64,000 bases of DNA from Acanthornis magna (GCA_036785705.1 JAWUZG010000028.1:806001-870000), one strand, 5' to 3'. Positions 1-14,578 are shown, counted from the first letter of the stretch. The notes: a model not told the origin generated them from the sequence alone. Translations and numbers: made by a program.

Positions 1-1913
1 AATGCACTCTTTTAAGAAAGATTTTGTAGATATATTACCCTCATTTAACAGAAAATTAACATCAGCCAAAGTCACTATATATACTGAATATATATATAAT
101 TTACAAGGTAATAGAAGGGATGGGGTGACAAGAAACTCTGGATTATGTAGAGACATAAAAAAATGCAAGAATTTCCTGCCTTTAATACCTTCCACATTAG
201 TGAGCACCTCCTTAATATTCCTTCCCCACTGACTGCAATCAGTACCTTATTGTTCATAATTCCTATTTCCTTGGCTGTTCCTAAATTGCCCTCTCCAAAT
301 GGTACAAAGTCATCGTAAACAAAATCCTACATCTTCAATTCACTAATTTTTGTCAATTGAACTCAAACAAAACAATTATGTTGCATACTTTGAAACTACC
401 AGCTTGAACATTTGATATAATTTCTTACCTAATAAAAACTTGACATGTTTTATCTGGCCGGGGCTTTTAGCTTTTTTTTCAATTTGACTAAATTAGTCGT
501 CCCATTCCTCCTCCCAAGACATGGTATTCCCAAACATTACATAATTCTTTAACTCACTAGCCACTGAAATAAACAAATAAACCCCACGTCTTTCCATCCT
601 GTTTCATCACTGATATTCCTTGGGTAAGCATTGTGAAGTGCAACATCTTGACGTAGAATCTAAAACCCAAAAATTACTGGTCAGACATCTAAGCAGGTTA
701 TTCAACTGTTGTTCTGGGCTTCAGGGAGGTCAGGATAAGAAGGGGCTGTTTGTTTCAGTTCTGCAGAATGCTGCCTCAGTAGCTTGTGAAGAAAAAAGCT
801 GCCAAATTTTGTAATGAATTCCACAGAACATTAAGTCTGATGCTTAGCAGAAGCCATAACTGTTAAGTAAATGATATCCTTTTGATGAATGCCCTTATTT
901 GAAAACAACATTGATTCTTCTAACCCTCTAGCAGTGTCCCAAAACAGATGTGCACAACTGCAAATTCTGTTTGCTTTCAGGTTTACGAAGTGTGATGACA
1001 TTTTTACAATCCTGCATGAGCCCTTTTACCCAGGAGTAAAATAAAGCACAATAATTCTTCACCATCTGTTTGTTAATTTTGCATTCATTTAACTTTGCAT
1101 TTTAAACTAATAATCATTTTCTTATAATATAGTTTGCTCCATTGGTAGAAATTACAGCTGTTCAATTAAAAAAAGAATGGTTTATAACACAGTTTTCCTC
1201 TAAATAATTCCATTGCTCTTAATTATAGAGATGTTAGTGCCATCAAATGGAAAAGAACTGCCAGGGATTAGTGTTATGCTTTATATATCACAGATTCTCT
1301 TAGTAAATGTACATATTTTCTTCTGTTCCAGCACCAATTCCTACTTGGTCTCTTTTATATTTAAACTCCTTTTCTCCACTACAAAATTCTGGGTGGTTTT
1401 TAATATTGTCATATGTAAAGGTACAAACAATTAAATGAAGCTTCTGTTTCATTCATAGCACAAAGTCAAACCAAGCACAGTCCTACTTCTTCATAATGCT
1501 TTTCCTTAATCTCTAATGACAGGACAAGGAGGTTTTGATATTTATATTTCAGCTGGTTACAGCTAAACTAGGGCTAGAATAATGTCCTAAAAGCTTTTTC
1601 TCACCATGTTTACAGTCAAATGGGGAAATCCCATTCCTTTATCAAAAGTAAAATCACATTGAAATAACATGAATAATACATCAGAGCTAGTGAAGGGGAA
1701 ACAATTTGGGTCAACAAAAGATGTGGTGCCTGGAGAAAGAGCAGGAGCCAGTCTGAGATTCTGAGAGTTCTACTGTGGGTTCTGTGCTGTGCTCTGGACA
1801 GGGATTTTCTGCACACAGAGCACAGGCTGTAAGTGCACAGCAAGATCATGAGCTCTCACACAGACTGTCCCCATGTGCATGGTGGAAAGGCTACTTCACT
1901 GTGGTTCCTGGGC

Positions 1914-1914
<1 letters not shown>

Positions 1915-1949
<35 letters not shown>
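1915..1949 (+). repeat. (TCA)n microsatellite
   Basis: About 11-12 perfect TCA units. The poly-His open frame across it is an artefact of the repeat. Confidence 0.98.
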
Positions 1950-4900
1950 TACAAATAAACTCCTCAAGAGACACAGGCTGCTCAGCTAATTCATGTGAGC
2001 AGTCCAGTAGTATTAGAGAGCTGTTCAGATCGTTAAAACAATCAAGATGATTGCACTGTTTTCTAAAACCAATTTTATCTGATGGCATAGAAATCTCAGC
2101 ATCAGATGACATCCTAATGCTGTGACACTGTTAGGATAACAATTCTGTCACAGTACTAGGACAGGCATTTTACTTAAACACCCATAAGGCAAGAGATGGT
2201 TTACCACAGAATTGATTTATTTCAATTAAATGAGTTCAGAAAAGGTTGAAAAAAACCACTCAACTGGTGAATAAGACTGTAACAGAACACTCATCTACAG
2301 AAATGAACTTACAGAAGCATCACAGACAACAAGATCACATAAAATTAGAAGTGAAAGTACAACCACACGTTACTGAGATGCTCAGCTTCTAAGTCCCACC
2401 AGAATCCTGAGTATCCTGACCTTTCAGTTTCTCAGATGAGTGAGCATTGCTGCCAGGGCCGACCTTTACTGGGGGATTTATCCATCACAGTATTTTATGT
2501 CTGACAGGAAGCAAACATTCTGGAGGTGCCCAAGGCACATTCTGATGTGATGGATGCATAATGGTAAGAGTCTTCCCAATGATTTGCCATCTATTTCGAG
2601 TTACTCTCATTAAAAAAACTCACCTGGTATGACACGTGAGAAAACAGAAACTCCTATTGGACGTATCAAATCCATTTACATTTTGGAAAATGAGCATTTC
2701 CCTCACAAAGCTCTGAGCTCTCTTCTTGTGTCATTTCTCTAGAAGTTGTCTATTTGCTTTTAAAGGTTTATGATTTGTCAACACATTTCCCTGGAAATAC
2801 CACACAAACAACACCTAATATTCTGTAACAACCTACAGTAATTGAAAGGAAAAAACCCCTCAGTATTTGCTTGAATATTTGGTTGGATTGGGTATTTAGA
2901 TTCAGATTCACTATTTATTCTACTCTTCCCAGTTCTTTGAAAGACAATTTCATACTGAAGCGGAGTGGGCAAAAAATTTTTTGAACAGAAAGGAAATATT
3001 ATAGTATAAATTAAAAACCGGAAAGGACAAGGCTAGATGTGGAAATACTTGCAGTTTTATTTTTAAAAAGTGTCCAAATTCCAGATTAAATACATGTATC
3101 TGAAGTGAGACCATGACACTGCAATATAGTGTATCAAGTTGTTTTACCAATGGTAGATGCTTCAGGAAATAAATATTTATTTATTTCATAACAGCTACTT
3201 TCCCTTCCTGATGTACTGAAGAGGAAAATGACATCTTTGAAGGAAAACATTAATAACACTGAAAACACACTGGTAAAAAAAGCTTATGGGAAGTGCTGCT
3301 TTGAGAACATGCCACTTCATCAATTAATATTACTCAATAGGATTCTTATTATTAATCATGATTATGATTCATGGAACACCTACACATTCATTACTGGCAG
3401 CAGACCTACTATTGTCTGCCTACTTTTTATTCCCAGGTCAGATCTGCAGAATGGGGAGGACAACAATATACATGAAAATAAACAATACTAATTCTTTCAC
3501 ATAAATAAATGTGTATCAACAGTGGCCTATTAGGAAAAATAGCTTTAATGTAAGTAATGTCTGTATTTCCCACCGAGGTGATGCACTTGCACAGGAAGGG
3601 CAGTTGCTCCACATTTGTGAAGATTCCTAAGATGTCTCTCTCATGCCTGATTTGCTCCATGTTATTAAAAAAACCACTCAACGACACCTGCATTAATGGC
3701 ACTACTTCATACTGATGTCTGCAATATTTATGCCCAATCTGCAACTCTGGGACAGAACTTACACTAATGGAAGTCAATAACAAAATCTTCAGGGAGTTCA
3801 AAACTATTTTTTGCTAATGGTTTGATTTTGCGAGCTGCTGAGTACACCAACCTCAGAAGCAGTTTTTAGGCTACTGCTTAAAAGCAAACTGATGCCAACA
3901 GACTAATATGAGCACTCCTGAGTTTTAAATTAAAATATGTTTGTAAGATTTTTTTGAAGATGGGTAAAAACCCCAAATGAAAACCCATAATATAATTTAT
4001 GTTAAACAGGAAAAAACCTCAGACTCTTTTGACCGGAATAATCAGAACCCTTTTATAATTCTAATTTCATTAAAGAATCTGGACTTTAAAGCTCTCATTC
4101 AAAAAAAGCACGTGACCCACATCCATGATAAATTTAAAAGACATGCTTAAATAAAATACCATATAAAAGCGAAACTGCTGTGAAACCTAGATTAGAGTCA
4201 GTTGTGTAACACTAGGCAAACAATGCTACAGCTGAGCAAATACACCTACTAGTCCCATAGAGGTATTTTATCCTTTTATTCCTGTGCTATATATCAAGGA
4301 GAAAGCTGCTGAAGATGCCTTTTCATTTTTATAATGCTCTAAGCATATTGAGGATCTGCCCTTGACTAAAACTAACCAATACTAACTCCAAAAGACTGAT
4401 TAGCCTTTCTTCATAAATACAACCATCACACAAAAGGCAAAATTAGACCCTTGAGCACCAACAATAAAAAAATCCAGATTAGCTATGGAAAAGACTGAAT
4501 ATAAAATATTTAAATCAGAAGCAACCATGAGTGAGGTAGTAATAAGGCTGGAAAAGGAGGGTTGCATTCCAACACCTACAAAGGTGAGGAGATTGATGGT
4601 ACTGCCACACTTCCTTGTATAAATTTTGATGGACTGACTGTTGGCATGCTGGTTAAGAGATGGGTACGGTTTCCTGACTTTTTAAACATATACATAGCTC
4701 CAGTTTTCTTATTTGCAGAAAATATTAATGGGCTAATAATTTAAATAATTTTGTTAAGTATTTTCATACATTTTAAAGTAAGATTTTATTTCCTTGTTCC
4801 ACATTTAGAATTTTGGGGCATTATCCTGCCATTTTCTCTCTTTTGTAGACATTGAAGGACAATGCCATTGCTGCTGAGCACAGAAAGACAAGAGAAATGG

Positions 4901-7900
4901 AGCGCCCAAGTGTCTGCATTCTCATGGTTCTACAGCAAAGCCCCAAAATGGTTCAGTCCCACCAGCAAAAAGACACATTACCAAGAAGAAGGTACATTCT
5001 TGATTGGAGAGACAGTGTGATTTATCTCTAGTGGATTTTCTTTGCTCTTCAGAGATCAGGTTCTCCCTGTTTTTAACACGTAACCCCCCGCCGAGATCAC
5101 AGAATCTTGAAATGAAATGTTAGTGAACATTATGTCATTTCCATAATGCTCAGAGTAATATTTATGAAATACAGCAGGGGAACTGGGGGGAGAAAAAAAA
5201 ATAGAGAGTTTCTTTGGCCATATTGTGGAAAAAAGTGTTTTCTACTCAAGTCATGCAAAAGGAAGAAAAGGCCTTTGTGAAACACACTTCAGCAGTTTGC
5301 AACACACACTGAACAATCTCACTTCAGAGTTTTCAGTAAATTATTTCCGTGAATGCTACTGAATAAAGGAAACCTGCACTGGAAATTCCTCCAGGAACAC
5401 AGGCCCTTTCATGTTTCTCAGCTAGGCTCTTCGGCTTTCATTCCTGGGCTGCTGCTGCTTCTCAGTCTCTTTCTGTGCCCCCAGTCCACTTTGTCTGGTC
5501 CCTACACCTCAGCCTGCCCTCAGCATCTGCGGTGCCTATAGCCTATTCAGCATCAAACCCCCTCAGAAACGTCTTTGTAACCACAGTCTCTCTCCCAATT
5601 CTGGTACCCACCTATTCGACAACTGGAGTTCAACAAAGGTGCATTTTTCAAAGCGTTCAGCTCAGAAAAATCCACACTGAAAACTGTAAGGCTGACTCTG
5701 CTTTCCTACTGGAGTGACATGGGAGTGTTCCCAGGGCGAGCTCCCTGGAAGCTCCTCCTGGCTCCACGGCAGGAAGTCAGCAGCACCACTGGAGAAAAAA
5801 GCAATGGGAGAGGCTGAAAAATCAAACATTTCCCCCTTCAGATGAAGCCACGTGGACCATCTTAAGGAAAGACACTTCGTGCTGCCTAAGTAAGCCAAGT
5901 ATTTTCCTTTCTCGTTTGCTGCTGTATTCCAGAAATGCTGTTACTATGGGAAAGATCACTGAGGTAGATTCACCTGCCAGAAATGACACTGTACTTCTGT
6001 TCAGGTACGCAAAATGGTAGGGGGCACTGAGCAATGGAAGCAAGAAAAATTTTATTTGTGTGGTACAAAAAAGTGACAGTTTATGGAAAATTCAGTCTCA
6101 CTCTGATTAAAAGTTTACTTAAGCCTAAAATGCATATATTAGAATCCATGCACTGGTCATTGTCCCTGGCATGGGTAATGGCTTGGTTCTTAGGGACCAA
6201 ATAAAGAACAAGGCACAATTCTACTCTAATCACTGAGTTTCAATGTGCACTGACAGTACTACTTGCTATGCAGACAAATTCACCATTTTTTTTGCATATA
6301 CTTGGAAACAAACAGGTAGGGACACAAACACAGATGTTATTTCACAGAAGGCTCATGACAAAGCACATCAAAAGAAAAATCTCAAAAAAAAAATTGTTTA
6401 AAAATGTGCATCTTTTGTTCTGCTTCATCTGAGAGGAAAATTCTCCTCCGAGCTGCAATTCACAAATTAAAGCCTGCCTTCCTCTTGCAAATACAATCAA
6501 CATGATGAAGACAATATAAAAAATTAACTATAGTGAAATAAGTTTCACATGGCCACGTGTTCCTTCTTCCACTCAACAGGTCAGAATCACACTGATAACA
6601 GGTTATCAAACAAGGAACTACTACGCAGACTGAAAAGTCACATTAAAGTATTTGCACTTGTTAAGAATCAAACTCCATAAACAAGTATCCAGAAAAAGCG
6701 CTGAATTAAACACTTTGCTGATATTTGGTATACTGATACTCTACTGTACATTAGCACATAAACAGATCACTGTTTTGTGTCTCTAAAGAAAGGAACATCT
6801 TTTGTTTCTTGAGATGCTAATTTTAAAAAGTGCTAAACTGGGCATGTGTCATACAGTCTTAAGTATTTATTCATATTCATAATAAACTTTTCCACTTGTA
6901 AAAATTCCAAAGACCTTAACAGGCTGAAGCACAGTACTGGCTTTACTGGAATGTTAACAATAAAATTGTTTAATTATGGGAAAATAACTGAAAATTTCTG
7001 TATTTATTTTAAATGAAATTTTGGCTAGGGAAAAAGCCTAATATTGCTCAGATTATTTCAGAAACAAGTTTTTAATTAAATAGTTTCAGTTTAATACCGT
7101 AGCTTTTTAGGCCTTCATTTTTTTCTCTGGCTGGCTGATTTGGAAAGTTACTTAATGATAACAGTGTATCTCGCACCACATAGTACAAATCTGAAGTATC
7201 AGTCAATAACAAATGGTGGAGAAGAAAAAAACAGATCAGCTCTTCACGCAATAAACCTCAATTACACTGCCACAATCAACACTTAAAAACAACCTCCCCC
7301 TCAGCCATGTACCCAGACTTACACAACTATCAAAGTATTCAGAGGTGAACAACAATTAAGTCAGAAAGACTAGGAAAATAAACGAAGCGTTTTTTTCTCA
7401 ATAAATGGAAAATTCAAAATTAAAATAATTCCCAGACCCCTTCTTTCACTAAATGTGTTTAGCCTTACTTTAGCTACATTTTTCCCATGTTACTGCCTCT
7501 CACTTTATGACCAGAACTATTCAGACAGACCAGTCCAGTTCATAGCAATCTTTCCAAACTTTTTAATACATCATTAAAGATCCTCATACGTGTGTGGAGT
7601 CTAATTATATCCCAATGTATCCATAAATTATGTGCCAAAATAATTACAAAAATGTACTAGGAGAAGCGCAAAGTTCTTGATTCACATTTACTCAGTTTTA
7701 ACTATTACTTCATTGCCTTAAATACCAAGGGATTTAGCAAAATGCATTTTATTTCGTTCTAGAACATGAGGTCTATGAGACAACTGGAGAAGCTGAAAAC
7801 TGTGTTTTGAAAGCTGAATCCTAAACTCTGCAGCTTTAAAGGTGCTGTGTTTTGATAGGAAACAGAACTCTTTACCTGTCAAAAGTGTAATTTACATTTT

Positions 7901-7932
7901 TCTGTTCTGTGTTTCACTGCAGAAGAAAGAAC

Positions 7933-8232
7933 AGAATCATAGAGTCAAAGAATGGTTTGGGCTGGAAGGGACATTAAAGATCATCCAGTTCCAACCCCCT
8001 GCCATGGGCAGGGACACCTTCCACCAGAGCAAGCCGCCCAAAGCTCCATGCAACACAGCCTTGGACACTTCCAGGGCTGGGGCAGCCACAGCTTCTCTGG
8101 GCAACCTGTGCCAGTCCTCACTACCCTCACAGGAAAGAATCATTTCCACTCTAAATCCAGTCTTAACCTACCCCTTTTCTTTTTGAAGGCATTCCCCCTT
8201 GTCTCCTCACTACAGAGAGCTTTAAGCAACCC
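7933..8232 (-). mobile_element. CR1 LINE 3' end, 5'-truncated
   Basis: It starts with agaatcatagagtcaaag, then aatggtttgggctggaaggg and a run through catccagttccaaccccctg. This is the reverse complement of the classic avian CR1 3' end. It extends through the inner segment with ggcagccacagcttctctgg to about 8232, about 300 bp. It is non-coding. It is truncated at the 5' side, as most CR1 copies are. It abuts a second, oppositely oriented CR1 tail. Confidence 0.92.
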
Positions 8233-8323
8233 AGCTGGAAGGTGTCGCTGCCCATGGCAGGAGAGTTGGAACTGGATGATCTTTACTGTCCCTTCCAATC
8301 CAAATCATTCTGTGATTCCATGA
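8233..8323 (+). mobile_element. CR1 LINE 3' tail, about 90 bp
   Basis: It reads from ctggaaggtgtcgctgcccatggc through ttggaactggatgatcttta and cccttccaatccaaatc to the terminal attctgtgattcc. This is the sense orientation of a CR1 3' end. Both this copy and its minus-strand neighbour contain the extreme 3' end, so the pair is two insertions rather than one element broken by inversion. Confidence 0.9.
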
Positions 8324-11300
8324 CCTCAAATGAACGATGATATGTCACGGTAAAGCTTATTTTGGTCCAAATGAAAGAATATTTTAATCGCTGTTCACCT
8401 GCCAATGCTAACAAGAAGTAAACTGTGGATCTTACTAAGCAGGCAAGTATCTGTTCTCAAACTGCTGGACCTACAAAATATCTTAACACACAAAGAAGTC
8501 CCATGGCAGCTCCTTAACCTGAACAGATTTACCAAAGCTGTACTGACATCATTTATGGTGCACAAAGGCGTTCCAGAAGAATTACATGTGTAAATCAGAG
8601 CCAACTACGATAATTTTAAGATACCATAGCTGCTTTGCAGAACTTGGAAAATACAGTTACAAAAGCTTTCTGATGTCATTTACAAGCTGTAAGAACAATT
8701 CACATTCTTCAAGACAACAAGGATCTAGCTTAAAGTGACCAAGATCCAAACCATTCTGGTACAGAGTAAATCATGGAAGATAATCTGCAGTGTTAAACCA
8801 TCGAAGTTGTACCCTCAGTCAATAAGGTCCTTTAAAAACAGTGCTTGTCATCATCAGCAGGGAAGTGGCTAGAGATCTCTAGAGAAACTCCAAAATACTA
8901 AGAGGGAAACTCACAGAAAACTGAAATAGCCCATGGCCCCCATTGCTGAACTGTGATAGCATGTCTGAAACATGCCAGGAACTGAATAAAACTATCAAAC
9001 TGACCTAAAGCACGTGCAAGTATCTTCTTGGTGTGACATATGTCACTATTCCTCCAGCCTTTCTTTCTCTAGCACTTTCTGTGCAGTTCTCTAAGAGACA
9101 GCAACCCACAAAGAAAGTAGAGATGTTATTTTGGAAGAGTACTTCCTGCAGTACTTCCTCAGTTGCAGGACAAAAGCAAGTACAGGAAAACAAACTCAGT
9201 AAGATAAAAATCAGAGAAGCCACTCCCAAGAGCAGGCAGGTAGTCCCTCCCAAGCTGCAGTGAAGGGAAATGAGGATAAGTCAAGTGCTTTTTGTGTGCA
9301 AAAGCACCATAAAAAACTTAAGAGTTGGGAAAGGAACTTCTGAATACCAGAGCTGCTCATTTAGTTTCATATTACAACACTCCACCTTGAAAAATGGGCA
9401 AATACAGAGGACTCTGCCTAGAAATTGTATAAATTATGATAGATTACATTCTCTTCATGCATTTTTCTCTGGTTTAAGAATTAGCAGTTCCTGCAATAAT
9501 GAAAAACAAAGAAGAGAGCTTTTAAAGCATCAAAGAACTGCAAATCCTGTACTCTAGAAAAACCCTACATCACTCCATGCTCTGTTCACATGAAGCCAAC
9601 ACCACCCCTACATTCAGGATTCTGTCATCTAAGCCATTTCTCACAGAGTTTTTGTCAACAAAAAGTAAAACCAAATGAAAAATTGCTATGGTTACATGGG
9701 CAGAACCCTCCACAGTGCATGAAGTTAACAGTACATTCAGATGTTGATACTCATTTTTACATACAAGGAACAACAAAAGAAGTATTGTTTTAGCCAAACT
9801 GGTTTTCAACTGGAAGCAACACAAAGGAAACAAACACACACACCCCTAAAAACACGGACAATTTTCAACAAAAAGAGAAGTGCATTGAGACTAAGGGGTG
9901 AAGATAAATTCAAAATACGGGTAATTTTAAGAGATGTATAAACTTGTTCCCCATTTTTCTGCTCAACTTAATTCTTTCCGATCTAGCTTGGTAAGCATCA
10001 GACTAGAATCAAGTCTTGAGCAAAGAATTTAAAACAGACTGTTCATTACTATCATGTTTCTCCTATTCAGTCTTCAAGCAGATAGGAACCTCCTTCTTGG
10101 TTTCCACCAACACTGTTTTCTTCCACTTTAGTGACCTTGACAAACTCTCCCAGACTTGGAAACTGCTTTCTTCATCTTATCAGAAGAGAAAGCTGGCTGG
10201 GAAAGTTACCCTTGCATTCTTTTCTTGTGCCCAGTTTGTCCAAAAGTAGTTCAAACACATTATCTGCTTCCTTAAACTCACTTTCTGAATTGAGCTATTT
10301 ACGTATTGAGGAAAAAAAGCAGTCCACCTTATTTGGACTCTGTATCATACAGAGAATCTCTGGCTAGACAGTGTAAGGCAGACAATTAGCAAACTTAATT
10401 TTTCCTCAGCTGACTCTAGAGCAATAAACAGCAACCTACTGAATACATGCAAAATAAACATGAAAATTATAAATCATTACTTAAAATTTGAAAATACCTG
10501 AAAACATTTCAGAAACCACTATTTCAGAAACCAGTCTTGTTAAAAGCTGAAGAAATGCAAGCCTTAAAGGGCTCTACATTTTACATGCCAGTAAGTTCAC
10601 ATATCCAAATACCAAAAAGCAGGAGAATTTAAAAAGTGTGAGACTGAAGCCAGAAATAAAAGAAAAAGCTGTAAACTACACTTGTCCACATCTACTGTAT
10701 TTTTTCCAGGGAAAAAGAATCTCTAATTTCTTTTTCAGTTTCTCTTGCTTAGTTCATCTTACTAAGTCTAAAATTCCTATCATTTTTGCATCGTACATTA
10801 AATATCTGTAGAAACACCCATGGAACTCTATATTCCTAAAACTGACAACACGAGACCTTCTTCACTGTGGTGAATTTTATATACTGAGACAAAATACTTA
10901 CGAATTATAAGAAAATTGAGTTAAATTTTGGATCAAATAAATCACTGGAACTTTTCTCTCCCCCATTTATATTTTGAAGAGCTGTTTTCTTTCAAACCTC
11001 AAAACGAAATGACTCCAAACCCCCATGAAAAGCTATTAAAGAAGAGGGGGAAGGATCTGCCACATCTGGGTGCTCAAACTCTTTACCTAACATACTGTAC
11101 CAGGATAGGTGAATTAGGTGAATTCTTAGGAGTCATCCTGAAAAAAGCTCTGGCACCAGGCTTGTCACCAGGATCACCAGTTCTTCCTTATGATCTCCCA
11201 AACTTAGAAAGCAGTTCTGAGAAAATCCATGACTCTCCCTTGCTGAGATAAGAAGACAAGCAGTGAGATGAACTGAGGCATCTAGACCACAAACCTGGCT

Positions 11301-14300
11301 GTATATTCCAGCTTTTCTTTGTCCCTTGTCATAACCCAACAGGATACACGGGATTTCAAACAGCTCATACACAGATGCAGGTTTGTGCACTCATGAACAG
11401 TAAAGAATGGCAAACCCCAGACTGAAAAAAAGACAAAGAACCCACCTCTGTCTAGACACAAACACATGAAACAAGCTGGTCAGGTGCCTTTGCCAGGCCT
11501 TCACAAGGAGCAAATCAAAAGAGAGAACTGAAGAAGAAAGACACGCTAAGCAGGGTATTTTGTGAGACATTCACAGATACTGAAATCTCTGTAGTGTTGT
11601 GTTTTAAACCTTCAGCAAAGAGGGTCCAGAAGAAACCCAAAATGGATAAACATACATATTTTGGAACAGGTCAATGAAATATGTCCACACAAGCTTTACT
11701 AATGCAATCACAAGTTCAGTGAAGCCAAATGGACATCTCAACTGGTAAACAGAGTAATAAGAAACACTGTCATATCCAGTTAAAGCCGATTTGCAAACAA
11801 TAGGCAGCCTAACTAATGAGAAACATGAGTGTAGCTTACAAATTAAAGAGACCTTCAAGGTAAGAACAGCCTCAAAATGCTCTCCACAAATTAAAATACC
11901 TAAACCAAAGGAATACACTATCGAAAGTTTGTTACACTTCAAAAATGCATTTTTGCATGAACAGAAGGAAAAGAAAATGTACTTTCCCATCTATGGAAAG
12001 ATGTCAGTGCCGCAGACCACATCACAAACCAGTTCCTCATGCCAAAAGAACTTCCAAGAAGACAGAAATCCCCAACCAAATCCCCAACCAAGCAAACAAC
12101 AAAACCCAAAGCAAATTTGGTGGTAAGCAGAGGAAACAGCATACAGCTTGGTATTATTTAAACTATTTTTCTGTATGCCCTGAGCAAATATGTGCATTTG
12201 CATGGCCAACAGATTTCAGAACATCTGAAAAGAACTTTTCTTTTAAAATGCAGGAACATCACCTTAAAAAGAAGCTCAAAAGAAAAGAAGCACAAGATGC
12301 TGCAACACAAAGACATACATTCAATAAATTAATTAACCCTTCATTTAAAACTTTTTTTCAAAAACAACTTGCACAGAGATAAGCTTTTCCACTACGACAG
12401 AGGATAACCAGATCCTTATACTTTTTTCTGCCTTCTTTATCTTAGTAACAAGTTAAAAAGTAGTGGAAAAATTATTACCAAGCACTACAGCCAAGCAAAC
12501 ACAGGATTACTTGGGCTTCAAACCAGTTCCACACAAACTCCTTGAGCAATCACTACACTTCTGCTCTGTAGTCAGGAACAGGGAATTACAGAAGAGTTTG
12601 GTCCTTATTTCTCAGAAAAATAAAATAAAATCAAAATCAAACAAATCCCTGGTGTGATAGTGGGATAAAGAAGTCCAATTCCATCTAGCTATTCTTCTAG
12701 AATCACAGTTGTGCCTTTACTCAGCTCTCCCTGGGAATAACACAAGAAGGATAAAAGAGAATAACCAAATCAGCGTCATTCTCCGCTGGCTGACTGCTGG
12801 ACTACACAAAGGAAGTTTCTCAACGGTTTCAGCAAAGACTGAATAGAAAATATGCAGAAAGGCACTCGATTCAAACTCCTCTCCTCTCTCTGCATTGCCC
12901 TGAAATATGTGCAACAGGGTGATCTAAACACTACTTGCAGAATTTGAAAAGATCAGTAGGGAAGATTCAGTGCAGCACATGAAAAGACAGGGCCAAAACG
13001 GAAACTGCAACACCAGAGATGTTCAACCTTCAAAAAATTGTAGTGAAATATTTCCACTGCAAACATCTACACAAAACTGAAAAGGTACAATGCCATAAAG
13101 GTGAGGCACCACCACCCTGAGCACAGGGGAGGAGCAAGGTACTGCACAGAAAGAAATGAAACCGAAATAATGAAAACAGGATGAAATTCAATACAGCAAA
13201 ATACAAACTTGAACAACTCAACCAAGCTATGCGTTAGAAAAAATGACTACAGACAGGAATGAGCTGATCACAAAATTACTACAAGCCAGAAACAAGGGAG
13301 CAAAAACTTTTCAGCAGTAAGATTAAAAAAAAAATTCAATTTTGAATATTCTTTCAAATCTTAGTGTTGTTTTTTATACATGGACACACACACACACAAA
13401 CGTTTTAACATTTTCAAGCTCATCTAGAATTTAATACTGTCAGGTTCATTCATTCTGAATAGCCTTTTATTTTGAAAGCAGAAACAGAGAAATTAACTCA
13501 ATTATTCAAAACAAAGCATTTACTTAATATGAACAGAAGTAGAAGAGGCTGCAAGGAAAGCTGTATTCTACGGCTTCTATTGAAAGATTGATGTAAAGCA
13601 TCTTTTTAGTCCACACAATGGAGAACATCTACTGGTATCTTCTGCCGAATTTTTTTGTTCTATTATAATGCATGAAAAACAAGAAGACTCAAGTGAAAAA
13701 AGGCCTATGCACGATCATGGGAAAAACAGCAAAAATTACAGATTTGTTGATAGCATGGCTAATTTAATATAAAAAATAAAATTATTTCAAAAACCTTGTT
13801 GGACATTCTTAAATATGACCAAAAAATATAGCTACATGTGGCAAAATCAATGTGAAATACACTTCAATATTTCGAAATGGTACCAGAATACGACACCAGA
13901 ACAAGTTCATCCTTTTCAAAGGTATCTACTTTTCCAAAGGCATTACCATTTCAAATTCAAAGATTAAATATTTATCTGCATATTTCTATCAGTATTTAAA
14001 GTATCAACATAAGTTTTATTGCAAAAAGTTTTATAGTTTTTCTATACTAACCTGCTTTTAGAAGCTGGTATGGAAATAATTGAGAAATTTGTTACTATAT
14101 TTAAGTTATATAATTTCAGAATATAAACTGGTACAATAAATATCACCTCTACCTAGCAGAGCATTTGCTAATTGAACTCAACTTTCCTTCTGTCTCTAGC
14201 TTGTTTTTGTCAGTCTGGTTCTTCCTACATTCTAGTTACCTCAAAACTAATTAATGACGTATTTCATGCAACTCCATGAAACTCTTTAATAAATTGCAAC

Positions 14301-14468
14301 AGTAGATTTTATCATGAGGATTTGCCCAAGGAAACCTTAGTATAAATGGGAACTCAGAGATCCATACATGGATATTTTTAGTCACACTTTGTAATTGCAT
14401 TAGTCTTTTTTTCAACCCTACCCACCCTGTTTTCTTAGAGGCTTGACCATTCAAGAGTTTTTACTCAC

Positions 14469-14578
14469 TTCTGTGCTCCCTGAGACAACAGCTTTGTCCA
14501 CGTTCACCGATAGCTGCTCTTCAGTCTGGCAGACTCCCACAGACCACTCCGCACAGCGGTGATGAGCCCAGCAGTGAC
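14469..14578 (-). CDS. KMT2C: KMT2C coding exon 6 (110 bp): second half of the pre-PHD zinc knuckle
   Basis: This encodes G-H-C-W-A-H-H-R-C-A-E-W-S-V-G-V-C-Q-T-E, then E-Q-L-S-V-N-V-D-K-A-V-V-S-G-S-T-E. The W-A-H-H-R-C-A-E-W-S-x-G-V motif is the hallmark of extended PHD modules and supplies the His and Cys that complete the zinc site begun by C-A-F-C in exon 4. V-N-V-D-K-A-V-V-S-G-S-T-E matches human exactly. The acceptor is caccag with AG at 14580-14579. The donor is gaa then GTGAGTAA, GT at 14468-14467. It ends in phase 0, as expected before human exon 7, which begins with R-C-A-F-C. One notable change is His where human has Thr just before C-W. Confidence 0.97.

Larger units (their letters stand above)
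1..14468 (-). other. KMT2C: KMT2C intron 6, 5' part (14.5 kb visible)
   Basis: This intron begins at the exon 6 donor and continues past the window start. It is AT-rich. The only structured features I can support are a TCA microsatellite (1915-1949), a CR1 inverted pair (7933-8323) and a small CA repeat near 13.38 kb. I looked on the minus strand for the next exon, which should carry C-x2-C-K-H-L-G-A and M-Y-H-Y-P-C motifs of the first PHD. I found nothing, so exon 7 probably lies outside the window. Confidence 0.8.

Noticed and set aside
11945..12382. 145-codon Lys/Gln-rich open frame on the + strand
   Set aside because: It is made by A-rich intron sequence and has no domain or conserved pattern.
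1..14400. KMT2C exon 7 (first PHD, C-x2-C-K-H-L-G-A and M-Y-H-Y-P-C)
   Set aside because: No matching minus-strand segment was found by eye. In human this intron is tens of kb long as I recall, so the exon is expected outside the window. A translated search of the neighbouring sequence would settle it.
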